Of a stretch of 38,696 bases of DNA, positions 10,382-19,854 are shown piece after piece (the stretch's first letter is position 1; each line of letters begins with the position of its first letter). The DNA is from Desulfobacteraceae bacterium (lineage in GTDB: Bacteria; Desulfobacterota; Desulfobacteria; Desulfobacterales; Desulfosalsimonadaceae). A program made the translations under genes and the position numbers. The DNA lies in NCBI GenBank assembly GCA_027858815.1, contig JAQIBZ010000577.1, positions 1 through 38,696 on the forward strand. Reading direction: 5' to 3'. The notes under the pieces are model-generated. The model ran no database searches and was not told where the DNA came from. It worked only from the letters and a program-made list of their open reading frames with translations.

Positions 10382-10512
10382 ATATTTATTGAGTTCCTGA
10401 AATTAAACAAATATCATTCTCGATATGATTCATTAATCTGTATAATTGCCTTTTGACTATCTAAAATACGTGTCATGCATAGTGAAAAAGCGGACAAAAT
10501 AAATCGTTGTGG

Positions 10513-10527
10513 CCTGCCATAGGCAGG
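10513..10527. repeat. Perfect hairpin CCTGCC-ATA-GGCAGG upstream of the GT2 gene
   Basis: Directly read: cctgcc ata ggcagg. Confidence 0.6.
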
Positions 10528-10553
10528 TTTAAATGAGAGATTAGGGGTATTCG

Positions 10554-11357
10554 ATGGCATCCGATTTACAAACAACGATCATTATTCCTTGTTATAATGA
10601 AGAAAAACGGTTACCCACTGAAAAATTGCTGAAATTTTTGGATCAAACAGTAAATATAGGGTTTTTACTAGTCAATGATGGTAGCTTAGATAAAACGGCA
10701 AGGTTAATAGATGATTTAGGCAGGAAAAGGCCTGAAAAAATTAAGACCTTTCATCTTAGGTCCAACCAGGGGAAAGGCGAGGCGGTTAGACTGGGATTGC
10801 TCAAGGCCATGGAGAATGAGTCCAGGATTGTTGGATATTGGGATGCAGATTTGTCGGCACCATTATGTGAAATCCTGCGCCTGCAACAAATACTAGAGAT
10901 GCGTCGAACGCTAGACGCGGTAATTGGGGCACGGGTTAAACTGATCGGGCGCAGAATTGACCGCACAATCTGGCGTCATTATGTAGGGAGAACAATTGCA
11001 ACTATAATTTCAATAGTTTTGCTTTTGCCAGTTTATGATACTCAGTGTGGTGCTAAATTATTCAGAGTTTCTCCAAGACTAAAAAACGTGATGGAAGAGC
11101 CGTTTTTGACCCGATGGCTTTTTGATGTCGAAATATTTGCCAGATCCTTACTGTCATTTGCGACTTATGGAAATGTGAGCCTGACTTTTTATGAAGAGCC
11201 ATTGGAAAGCTGGACCCATGTCGGTAACTCTAAGATTGGACCCACCGATCTTCCGATTATCATTAAAGAATTATGTCAGATTTGGTACAATTATACCCTG
11301 AAACTCCGCCGGATAAAAAAGTCCACAGGTTCACAAATGGAAGATGGGTTATCCTAA
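10554..11357 (+). CDS. Family 2 glycosyltransferase, dolichyl-phosphate glucosyltransferase (ALG5)-like
   Basis: [58 protein letters not shown]. Confidence 0.85.
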   Translation: MASDLQTTIIIPCYNEEKRLPTEKLLKFLDQTVNIGFLLVNDGSLDKTARLIDDLGRKRPEKIKTFHLRSNQGKGEAVRLGLLKAMENESRIVGYWDADLSAPLCEILRLQQILEMRRTLDAVIGARVKLIGRRIDRTIWRHYVGRTIATIISIVLLLPVYDTQCGAKLFRVSPRLKNVMEEPFLTRWLFDVEIFARSLLSFATYGNVSLTFYEEPLESWTHVGNSKIGPTDLPIIIKELCQIWYNYTLKLRRIKKSTGSQMEDGLS

Positions 11358-11860
11358 ATCATTTTCTTTTTCGCCGCAATCGCCGCCTGGGCTACTGCCA
11401 GCCTTGCAATGGGCAATCGAAACGGAGAGCAGCTCACGTAATTAAATCCGGTTTTAAAACAAAATTCAACCGAGGCCGCATCTCCGCCGTGTTCACCGCA
11501 GATACCGATTTTCAGGTTCGGTCGGGTCGCGCGCCCTTTTTCGACCGCCATTTGTATTAAAGCCCCCACACGCCCTCGATATCCAGAGTCTGAAACGGGT
11601 CATTTTTGATAATTTTCTTATCAAGATAATCATCCATGAATCCGCCGATATCATCCCGGCTGAATCCAAGATGGGTTAAATCGTTGGTGCCGAACGAGAA
11701 AAATTCAGCGGTTCCCGCCATTTTGTCGGCCAGTAAGGCAGTCCGGGGAATTTCAATCATTGTCCCGTATTGGTAATCGATTTTATTAATCTCAATCTTG
11801 GAAGGATTATCCGGAATATAATCCGTTAACTCAAGCTTTTTTGCAATAGTCTTTTCGGGT
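11354..11860 (-). pseudogene. ppdK: Degraded C-terminal fragment of pyruvate, phosphate dikinase
   Basis: Two frames: [69 protein letters not shown] and ...[70 protein letters not shown]. They are joined by a +2/-1 frameshift (GAG GGC GTG [TG] GGG GCT TTA). Expected LTQMTFGFSRDD is shortened to LTHLGFSRDD. Confidence 0.9.
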
Positions 11861-12140
11861 GGGGGTCAAATAAAATATGGTGATATTTGAAGTAATAATA
11901 ACCTAATGAATTTAATTAAATTTTTTACTTTTTGATTGAAAGTTTGAAAGGTTTATGTATAATTGAATCCTGTTGTTGATAAGAGATGAATTGTATGATG
12001 ACAAAAAATGTCAGCAAAAACCTATTTTTGTCAAATTTTTTACCTGATGACTTTGAAAACAATGTTTTGATCTGTGAATACTATTTTTATTTGTATTCTT
12101 TTTAGATGCTTAAAATAAAAATAGATAATGATTTAATTTT

Positions 12141-12156
12141 TGGCACATCCATTGCT
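12141..12156 (+). promoter_or_regulatory. Sigma-54 (RpoN) -24/-12 promoter upstream of the first pilin
   Basis: TGGCAC-atcca-TTGCT matches the consensus TGGCAC-N5-TTGCW with correct spacing, about 155 nt upstream of the pilin ATG. Confidence 0.85.
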
Positions 12157-12311
12157 TCTTTATAAATTACATTTATTTTAAAACTTATAAAAAAAGGAAG
12201 GGGGGGATAAAATACATTCAATCAGTAAATTCAATACAATTGAAAAAAAAACACACACATCACACCAAATGGTTTTTTAAACCAAACTCAATATAAAAAA
12301 GGAGAATAACT

Positions 12312-12695
12312 ATGTTGAAGAAACTTAGAGGAAACACTAAAGGTTTTACACTGATCGAACTGATGATCGTTATTGCCATCATCGGTATTTTGGCTGCCAT
12401 CGCCATCCCGAACTTCATCGCTTATCGTAACAAATCTTTCTGTTCAACTGCTGAATCAGATGCCAACTCCATTGCCGGCGGCATCGCAGATTATTTTGCT
12501 ATCCCGCAACGTACAACTAATCCGACAGACGCGGCGATGGTTGGTATCACTATAGCAAATACCAACGGAGTTGCCGGTGATATCAATACCACCCTGACCA
12601 TTACGGTACAAGATGACAGCAAGCGTTGCCCGGACGATTATCAAGGTGCCAGCGATTATTGGGCCAGCAATGTTTTTACAAAATACATCCGGTAA
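12312..12695 (+). CDS. Type IV pilin (major pilin-like) with N-terminal prepilin peptidase site
   Basis: [41 protein letters not shown]; 127 aa; AAAGGAG ribosome-binding site; two cysteines (precursor residues 44 and 106). Confidence 0.95.
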   Translation: MLKKLRGNTKGFTLIELMIVIAIIGILAAIAIPNFIAYRNKSFCSTAESDANSIAGGIADYFAIPQRTTNPTDAAMVGITIANTNGVAGDINTTLTITVQDDSKRCPDDYQGASDYWASNVFTKYIR

Positions 12696-12749
12696 GTTGT
12701 TTAACGAATTTACTATTTGTTAATGTAAATTAAATATTTTTGAGTTGTA

Positions 12750-12784
12750 AAAGGAGAGGAGAAGCAATTCCCTCTCCTTTTTTT
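12750..12784 (+). terminator. Rho-independent terminator after the first pilin
   Basis: Stem aaaggagagg (12750-12759) / cctctccttt (12771-12780), loop agaagcaattc, T tract through 12784. Confidence 0.9.
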
Positions 12785-12803
12785 ATAAATTTGTTGAATA
12801 ATC

Positions 12804-14921
12804 ATGCCAATGATCTATAAAGCAAATAAATCCAAGCTACCGGCAGTCTTTTTATTACTGGCGCTAATTATCGGTGTCTGCTATTCAAACACCCTTAATG
12901 CCTCCTGGCATTTCGATGATTATCCAAACATCATAAATAATCCCGGTCTGCACCTGGAACATATTTCCATTGACGCCATTTGGAACTGTTTTTTCAATGC
13001 TACACCGTCGGGGGGGACTTTTCGTCCAATTGCTTACCTGACGTTTGCATTTAACTGGTTTACTGGAGGCACTCAGGTCGTTGGATATCATGTGATCAAC
13101 ATCCTCGTCCATATGCTTGCTGCGTTTTTTCTTTTTTTAACCATTCAACAAATATTAACAACACCCAATATTACCTGTGATTTACAGAAGAACGCATTTT
13201 CCATTGCCTTGCTCACTTCTGTCGTGTGGGCAGTTCATCCCATTCAAATACAGGCTGTAACCTATATCGTGCAGCGTATGACATCCATGGCTGCCCTTTT
13301 TTTTATCCTATCTGTGTGGGCCTATCTTTCCGGTCGAACGTCTTCAATTCCCTACAAAAAAACTTTATGGTATCTTGGATGTTTTCTTTCATGGACCTTG
13401 GCTGTTCTCACCAAACAAAATACAGTCACGCTGCCGCTTATTTTGCTGCTGCTGGAGTTTATATTTTTCCAAAACTGGCGGTCTCCTATGGTAAAGCGAT
13501 GCTATTGGGGTATTATCATTGTCGGTGTGCTGGTTTTGATTGCCGGAATATGTTTTTTGATTATCAATGGGGACGCCGGACCATATATGGGGAAATATCA
13601 AATACGGCCTTATACACCTATTGAGCGCTTGTTAACTCAGTTTCGGGTGGTGTTATTTTATCTTTTTCAGATTGTTTATCCGGTTCCTGGTAATTTCAGC
13701 ATTACGCATGATTTTATGATTTCAAGGTCATTACTTAATCCATGGACCACGCTGCCGGCCATTGGGGTAGTTCTGGGAATGGTATCGGTTTCAGTATGGG
13801 CGATATCCAAAGGTCCATTTTTGAAAATTATGGGTTTTTCGATTCTGTTTTTTTCAATTAACCATTTGATCGAATCTACTATTTTACCGCTGGAAATGGT
13901 GTTTGAACACCGTAATTATTTACCTTCATTTTTTTTGTTTATACCTTTTGCCATTGGCATAAATAAGGCCTTTGATATTTATCATAAACAAAGCAAACCC
14001 ATGTTTTATTTTCTGGTGCTTTCTACATGTGCACTCTTAATCAGCATGGGTATCAGCACCTATCTACGAAACATGGACTGGCAATCAGAAAAGACTTTAT
14101 GGCAGGATGCCATGAAGAAAGCCCCCCATTCCTCTCGCCCCCCCCATAATATAGCATTAGGGTATTATGAGCCTGCCGGAATGTATAATCAGGCAATAGA
14201 CCTCTATCATCACGCATTAGAATTAAATGATGAATCAATCGGATTTGAATCGACAATTTTTTTCAACATTGCGGCAATTTATTTCTCATCATTGCAAGAC
14301 TATGAGAAAACAATTGAATATGCTTTTAAGGCCCTCCAGATAGACAGAAACCATGACCGTGCACTCTATTTGCTGGCAAGATCTTTGGCCGAACTTGGGC
14401 ATTATGGAGACGCGTTGAATGTAATAGCGCCTCGTCTTCATAAAAAGAATACAAGCCCTGCAAATATGCACCTTAACGGTTTAATTTTGCTTAACCTATC
14501 ACAACCGGAGACGGCCTTGGTATGTTTCCAAAAATGCATGGCTCGAGATCCGGGCAACTGGCTATATCTGCGGGAAATCGGTTTTGCGTTGTCTGCCATG
14601 GAAATGCAGAATAGGGCGCGCTGGTTTTTTCGTCGTGCCAATGCATTATATCCAAATCAGCCAGAAATTTTGCTGGGCAGAGCTGCCGTCAATCTTGAAT
14701 ACGGATTGTTGAAAAAAGCTGAAACAAATGTCGAACAGTTTATTCTCAGCATTGGTATAGACAACGTTGAAAACTACTGGGTGAATGCAAGCGCTGCTCC
14801 ACTGGGGTTGCCGATTCCCTACTCACGACTTACCCCAATGATTTGCCGTTTTTTATTTAACCAGTCCGAAGGTTATGCTAAGATGTCTCAACGATTATTA
14901 AATATTTTTAGTGAAAAATAA
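12804..14921 (+). CDS. Divergent TMTC-like TPR membrane glycosyltransferase located between two pilin genes
   Basis: 705 aa; HFDDYPNI first loop, HPIQIQAVTYIVQRMTSMAALFF (variant of HPLHVESVAWISERKD), VFEHRNYLPSFF (equivalent of ADRYMYMP), TPR C-terminus. Confidence 0.75.
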   Translation: MPMIYKANKSKLPAVFLLLALIIGVCYSNTLNASWHFDDYPNIINNPGLHLEHISIDAIWNCFFNATPSGGTFRPIAYLTFAFNWFTGGTQVVGYHVINILVHMLAAFFLFLTIQQILTTPNITCDLQKNAFSIALLTSVVWAVHPIQIQAVTYIVQRMTSMAALFFILSVWAYLSGRTSSIPYKKTLWYLGCFLSWTLAVLTKQNTVTLPLILLLLEFIFFQNWRSPMVKRCYWGIIIVGVLVLIAGICFLIINGDAGPYMGKYQIRPYTPIERLLTQFRVVLFYLFQIVYPVPGNFSITHDFMISRSLLNPWTTLPAIGVVLGMVSVSVWAISKGPFLKIMGFSILFFSINHLIESTILPLEMVFEHRNYLPSFFLFIPFAIGINKAFDIYHKQSKPMFYFLVLSTCALLISMGISTYLRNMDWQSEKTLWQDAMKKAPHSSRPPHNIALGYYEPAGMYNQAIDLYHHALELNDESIGFESTIFFNIAAIYFSSLQDYEKTIEYAFKALQIDRNHDRALYLLARSLAELGHYGDALNVIAPRLHKKNTSPANMHLNGLILLNLSQPETALVCFQKCMARDPGNWLYLREIGFALSAMEMQNRARWFFRRANALYPNQPEILLGRAAVNLEYGLLKKAETNVEQFILSIGIDNVENYWVNASAAPLGLPIPYSRLTPMICRFLFNQSEGYAKMSQRLLNIFSEK

Positions 14922-14946
14922 ACTGATCTTTTGATCGGGAGGAAAA

Positions 14947-15336
14947 ATGTCTGATAAATATATCATAAAGAGATCAAAAGGGTTTACATTAATAGAACTT
15001 ATGATTGTCGTTGCAATTATCGGCGTTTTAGCATCTATAGCAATCCCAAATTATATAAATTATCGAAATAAGGCCTACTGTAGTGAAGCAGAAACCAATG
15101 CCAATCAGATCGGCTCTGCCATTGCCGATTATTTCGGCAATGGCAACCGGGTCAACCTACCCACTGTCGACGACCTGAGAATAAAGTTAAAATTCGCTAA
15201 TCCGGGGGGTATTCAGGGTGATCCCAACTTAACGATTTCCATCCTGATAACTGATCGTACTGGCAGATGCCCGAAAGAATACCAGGAAGCCCAAGAGCAA
15301 TGGTCCAATAATGTGTTTACCAAATATGTCCGATAG
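14947..15336 (+). CDS. Second type IV pilin
   Basis: [45 protein letters not shown]; 129 aa; aligns with the first pilin including both Cys (45, 108) and the C-terminus W(S/A)(N/S)NVFTKY(V/I)R. Confidence 0.95.
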   Translation: MSDKYIIKRSKGFTLIELMIVVAIIGVLASIAIPNYINYRNKAYCSEAETNANQIGSAIADYFGNGNRVNLPTVDDLRIKLKFANPGGIQGDPNLTISILITDRTGRCPKEYQEAQEQWSNNVFTKYVR

Positions 15337-15548
15337 TTGTTATGAGATAGTTCAACCAGAGCCAAATCCATAAAAGAATTGATTCCCATTGGCTTTATGT
15401 GTTCGGAAGATGAGAATTCTATGCTTTTTTTTAAGAAACCTGCCCAAAAATCAGTCCGATAAAAAGATTTGGCCCGCTTACTTTTTCCATGACTTTTTAG
15501 CCAGCTGAATTGGGACAGCCCAATCTTGACATTTAAGATTGAAAGGGA

Positions 15549-16271
15549 ATGATGAACCAGAAAAAATCTGATATTAATGATATCCTGCTAAGTGTTGTGA
15601 TCCCGGCATATAATGAAGAAGAAACCATCATGGAAATTATTGATCGGGTTTTGGATTCACCGTTTAAAAAGGAAGTAATTGTGGTTGACGACGGGTCAAC
15701 AGACAATACCCGTCATATTTTATCTAAAATTGAAAATTCAGTCATCAAAGTCATCTTTCATGAAAATAACGCAGGCAAGGGCAGCGCTGTGCAAACAGGA
15801 TTTGATGCCGCCACTGGCGATATTATTGTGATTCAGGATGCGGATCTTGAATATAATCCGGATGAGTATCCAGTGCTTCTCAACCCCATATTATCCGGTA
15901 ACGCAGATGTGGTTTATGGTTCCAGATTCGGCGGGCATGGTGAACACCGGGTGTTGTATTTCTGGCATTATGTGGGCAACCGCTTTCTCACGTTGCTTTC
16001 AAATATGTTTACAGATCTGAATCTGACCGACATGGAAACCTGCTATAAGGCATTCTCCCGCCAGGCCCTCCAGGGAATTCGAATCAATGAAAAACGGTTC
16101 GGTTTTGAACCGGAGATTACCGCATATATAGCGAAAAAAAAGCTTCGCATTTATGAAGTGCCGATTTCATATTACGGCCGGACCTATGAAGAAGGGAAAA
16201 AAATCAATTGGAAAGATGGCTTTCGCGCCTTGTGGTGCATTTTTAAATACAATCTTTTTATCCGGCAATGA
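15549..16271 (+). CDS. Family 2 glycosyltransferase, polyprenyl-phosphate sugar synthase (DPM)-like
   Basis: [81 protein letters not shown]. Confidence 0.88.
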   Translation: MMNQKKSDINDILLSVVIPAYNEEETIMEIIDRVLDSPFKKEVIVVDDGSTDNTRHILSKIENSVIKVIFHENNAGKGSAVQTGFDAATGDIIVIQDADLEYNPDEYPVLLNPILSGNADVVYGSRFGGHGEHRVLYFWHYVGNRFLTLLSNMFTDLNLTDMETCYKAFSRQALQGIRINEKRFGFEPEITAYIAKKKLRIYEVPISYYGRTYEEGKKINWKDGFRALWCIFKYNLFIRQ

Positions 16272-16284
16272 AAACCCATATAAC

Positions 16285-18102
16285 GTGAAAGCAACTGTTT
16301 TTAATCAAGAAAAATTTTATAATTCAAGCCGATTTATTTTTTATTTATTTCTGGCCGCGTTTGCTTTGCGCATCGGTTTTTTTGCGGTAATGCGCGATTA
16401 TCCCCTCCTTTATATACAAAGCCTTGATGAAAAGTATTATGTGGATCTTGGCAAAATCATTGCCAGTGGTTCCCTTAGAGGCGAGCAAGGCGCTTTTTTC
16501 ATGGACCCTATGTATGGCTACTTTTTGGGGTTCATTTTTTTTGTATTTGGCGATAACCTTACCATCGTCCGGCTCATTCAGATATTGCTGGATGCCTTTA
16601 ATGTGGTTCTCATTTTCGCCATTGGCCGCAGGGTATGGGACCAGTGGGCTGGAATAGTTGCAGCGATCATTTGGGCCGCTTATATTGTTTCGTTTTATTA
16701 TACGCTGTTGATGCTCAAAGTCACCCTGGCGATAACAGGGCTTCTTGTATTCATGCTGTTGCTTTTAGTCGTCATTAAAAACCAGCGAAAGACGTCATGG
16801 TTTTTGACTGGTATGGGAGCGGGGATATTAAATTTTATTAGCGCGAATTTCATATTAATGATCCCGCTGACGCTGGTGTTTTATTGTTTCATTGAACGAC
16901 CCAAATGGCGAAGTTTTATAATCAATAGCGCTTTTGTTTTGGCGGGGGCCATGACGTTGCTATCAATAAATGGTATCCGCAATTATTTCGTGGCCGGTCA
17001 TCCCGTATTTTTAAATACCTCCTCTGGCCTGATACTGTATTCTTCAAATAATCCGGGTAACACTTCCGGCCTGTTTGATGTGCCAGCTTTTGCGCAATCC
17101 CATCCGGTTTCTTGCCAAGATGATTTTCTTAAAGAAGCGGAACGTAGAACCAGCAGGTCTTTGTCCCCCAAAGAGGCATCAATTTTCTGGCGAAACGCAA
17201 CATTCCGCGTATTAAAAGACAATCTGCAAATTATTCCGGTTCTCATTTTAAATAAGCTGAAATGGACTTTTGCAAACTATGAAATTACCATGAACCAGCC
17301 CTATCAGTTTGTTGCAAACTTCGCAGGGACGAATAAATGGCCGTTTCCCAATTATGCATTTGTGCTCGCCTTCGGATTACCTGGGCTGGCCATCGGCATT
17401 TCAAGGAGGAAACAGGTCGGGTGGCTGCTGGTTCCAGTATTGGTTATTCTGGCCACATTGATGATTTTTTACGTCTGCACCCGTTTCAGAATGCCAATGG
17501 TGCCGTTTCTGGTGATTGGAACAGGTATCTGTTTGCGGATAGCATTCGTTTGGGTCAAAGAAGGCAATTGGCGGAAAATTATTTTACTGGGCCTTGTTTC
17601 ATCAACGATTTTTTTGGTTTCCATGTCTATTTCGCCGCCTTCAGGTGACGGGTATAAGGAATTTGTGCTGGCAAAGGCATTTTACTCGCAGAACCATCAC
17701 GATAAAGCCGAAGCGTATGCTGTGAATGCGTTAAAAAAATATCCCGATAATTTGGATTTGCATATTCTGCTCGGACGTATTGCCACTAAAAAAGGTCTGA
17801 TTAATGAGTCAATTATGTATTATCAGGGCGCCATGAAAATCACCCCTGACAATTTTACCGTTAATTATGATCTGGCGATGATTCATATGGATTCCGGCAA
17901 GCCTGAACTAGCCATTCCTTATTTCGAAAAATGTTTAACGCTTAACCATCATATCCAAAGTATGTTTCATCTGGCCCGGGCGTATGAGGCCTGCGGCAAC
18001 AACCGGCAAGCTATCAAATATTATAGGGAGTTTTTGGAGTCAGCAAGCCCTGATGATCCGGGGCGTGAATATGCGAAAAAGCGATTAGCCGTCATAAGAT
18101 AG
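16285..18102 (+). CDS. GT39-like membrane glycosyltransferase with C-terminal TPRs (likely GTG start at 16285; the ORF track starts upstream at 16153)
   Basis: Multi-pass N-terminus (LDEKYYVDLGKIIASGSLRGEQGAFFMDPMYGYFLG), TPR C-terminus. The first residues of the 16153 ORF overlap the upstream GT2 in another frame; GTG AAA GCA ACT at 16285 follows the GT2 stop at 16271. Confidence 0.75.
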   Translation: MKATVFNQEKFYNSSRFIFYLFLAAFALRIGFFAVMRDYPLLYIQSLDEKYYVDLGKIIASGSLRGEQGAFFMDPMYGYFLGFIFFVFGDNLTIVRLIQILLDAFNVVLIFAIGRRVWDQWAGIVAAIIWAAYIVSFYYTLLMLKVTLAITGLLVFMLLLLVVIKNQRKTSWFLTGMGAGILNFISANFILMIPLTLVFYCFIERPKWRSFIINSAFVLAGAMTLLSINGIRNYFVAGHPVFLNTSSGLILYSSNNPGNTSGLFDVPAFAQSHPVSCQDDFLKEAERRTSRSLSPKEASIFWRNATFRVLKDNLQIIPVLILNKLKWTFANYEITMNQPYQFVANFAGTNKWPFPNYAFVLAFGLPGLAIGISRRKQVGWLLVPVLVILATLMIFYVCTRFRMPMVPFLVIGTGICLRIAFVWVKEGNWRKIILLGLVSSTIFLVSMSISPPSGDGYKEFVLAKAFYSQNHHDKAEAYAVNALKKYPDNLDLHILLGRIATKKGLINESIMYYQGAMKITPDNFTVNYDLAMIHMDSGKPELAIPYFEKCLTLNHHIQSMFHLARAYEACGNNRQAIKYYREFLESASPDDPGREYAKKRLAVIR

Positions 18103-18115
18103 ACTCTTTATTATG

Positions 18116-19837
18116 CTATTGCGAATGAGGGGGAGCATAAAATATTACTTCGGAAATACGGAAATAATATTTTGGTGAAATATTTATTTGAGCAATTTCG
18201 TTAAGCTGGAATTCTTTTTTCAGCCGATCGGCCGGAAACACTTCATCGGTAAATAGATTGCATTTTTGAATCACCAATATCTGATCATAATACACATTCG
18301 CAAGATAATTTATTTTTTTTCGTTGACGAGTGGCCTCCTTGAAACAAATAGACCCGATACCGTGAATGATATAAAAATTCGCTCGATCGGAAATCAGCAA
18401 CAGTTTTTCATTTTTTATGTCATGATTTTTGTAAAGGTATTGAGTTATCCGGTTGTTGATATAATGGAAGTTGTTTTGTTTTAAAATGTGATGGTCCGCA
18501 GCAATTGGCCAGTAATAAAGCATTTGAACCAGAAGTAAAAAAAGCAGTAAATTTTTTGCTGACGAAAATTTATAATGGAAAATCCGATAAATACAGTAGA
18601 CAGAGGGGATAATAATAAACGGCAGAAGCGACATTGCCAGGCGATTGTCAATATCCGTGGTAAAATGTCCCCAAAAAAAAGATGTATAAAGGGCAAAGAG
18701 CAAAAACCCGGATAATGAAACATATAACCCGAACGCTTTGTCGGCTGGATTGATGGAATAAGGTTGTAATAGTAATGTTTTCCCGGCAAGATATATCCCC
18801 GCAACTGCCGCGATAAAGATTAAAAGTATAAATCCAAAATCTGCGTTCAGGCCGGTCAAAGAGAATACGTTCGGTGAAAAATTATGCAGAAAATTGCTCA
18901 GTCCAAACGTTTGGTCTGGTGTTTTTACTCCATCTGGACTCCAAATAGATGCATTAAAAAAGATAATCTGCCGTTGCCATGCCGAAGGTAAAAATAATAG
19001 GGGTATACAAAAAGTGGGAAAGCGGTATTTTTTCATAATTTCTGTGTTTAAGAAATATGGTGCCAATATAATCAGGCTGAAAAAAAATATAATGGATTCA
19101 TAACGGCAATTGGCAAGCAAAACCAGAGAGAATAATACGATTTCAGCGTATTCGACATCTTTGTGTCTTAAAAAAAGAATCAATGCCAGCAATACTATCA
19201 TGATAAAAAACAGGTTAATGGTTTCAAAGCCGCTTGACGTCACCCAGAATATAAAAATTGGAAAACTCGCCATTATAATCATGGCAACAATCCCATAAAA
19301 TTTTGAAAACATATGAAAAAATAACAAATAAAGCGCAAAAAGAATACCGATACCGGCTACAAAATTGACTGCCATGCCATTAAACGGGCTGTAGCCGATA
19401 AACGCGTGGAATAAGGATATAATAAAGGGGTATAATAAGGGTCGTTGATCTACGCTCTGGTCATAATCAAACGGATAATATTCCACCGCCAATCCCTGCA
19501 GGGGCATAGAAGCAGTTTTATTTTGGTGCATGGCCATGGATACACTGACCAAATTGGTCTCATCCGCCAGTATTTTGAATTTCGGGGGGGAGATATGAAA
19601 AATGAGCACCATTAAAACAATGGCAAATAACAGGGCAGGGATATGTTGCTTGATATTAGTCAGAAAATTATTTTTTAAGACATCTAAAATTAATGCTCCC
19701 CATAATACAAATGCAAAGAGCATGAAATAATACCCTGAATAATGAAAAGCCGGGGACAACCATTGGTCCGGAAGAGAAAATCCTAAAACAATGGCCAGCA
19801 AAGCGATAGCTAAAAATAATATAATTTTTTTAATCAT
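18116..19837 (-). CDS. GT-C-like membrane glycosyltransferase, tandem paralog A
   Basis: 573 aa; ISPPKFKILADETNLVSVSMAMHQNKTASMPLQGLAVEYYPFDYDQSVDQRPLLYPFIISLFH; near-colinear with 19855-21582. Confidence 0.75.
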   Translation of the reverse strand: MIKKIILFLAIALLAIVLGFSLPDQWLSPAFHYSGYYFMLFAFVLWGALILDVLKNNFLTNIKQHIPALLFAIVLMVLIFHISPPKFKILADETNLVSVSMAMHQNKTASMPLQGLAVEYYPFDYDQSVDQRPLLYPFIISLFHAFIGYSPFNGMAVNFVAGIGILFALYLLFFHMFSKFYGIVAMIIMASFPIFIFWVTSSGFETINLFFIMIVLLALILFLRHKDVEYAEIVLFSLVLLANCRYESIIFFFSLIILAPYFLNTEIMKKYRFPTFCIPLLFLPSAWQRQIIFFNASIWSPDGVKTPDQTFGLSNFLHNFSPNVFSLTGLNADFGFILLIFIAAVAGIYLAGKTLLLQPYSINPADKAFGLYVSLSGFLLFALYTSFFWGHFTTDIDNRLAMSLLPFIIIPSVYCIYRIFHYKFSSAKNLLLFLLLVQMLYYWPIAADHHILKQNNFHYINNRITQYLYKNHDIKNEKLLLISDRANFYIIHGIGSICFKEATRQRKKINYLANVYYDQILVIQKCNLFTDEVFPADRLKKEFQLNEIAQINISPKYYFRISEVIFYAPPHSQ

Positions 19838-19854
19838 CAGGTTTTATGAAGTTT

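Noticed and set aside
11273-11560. 95-aa + strand ORF overlapping the end of GT2 10554 and the ppdK remnant
   Set aside because: It is antisense to the clearly recognisable ppdK fragment.
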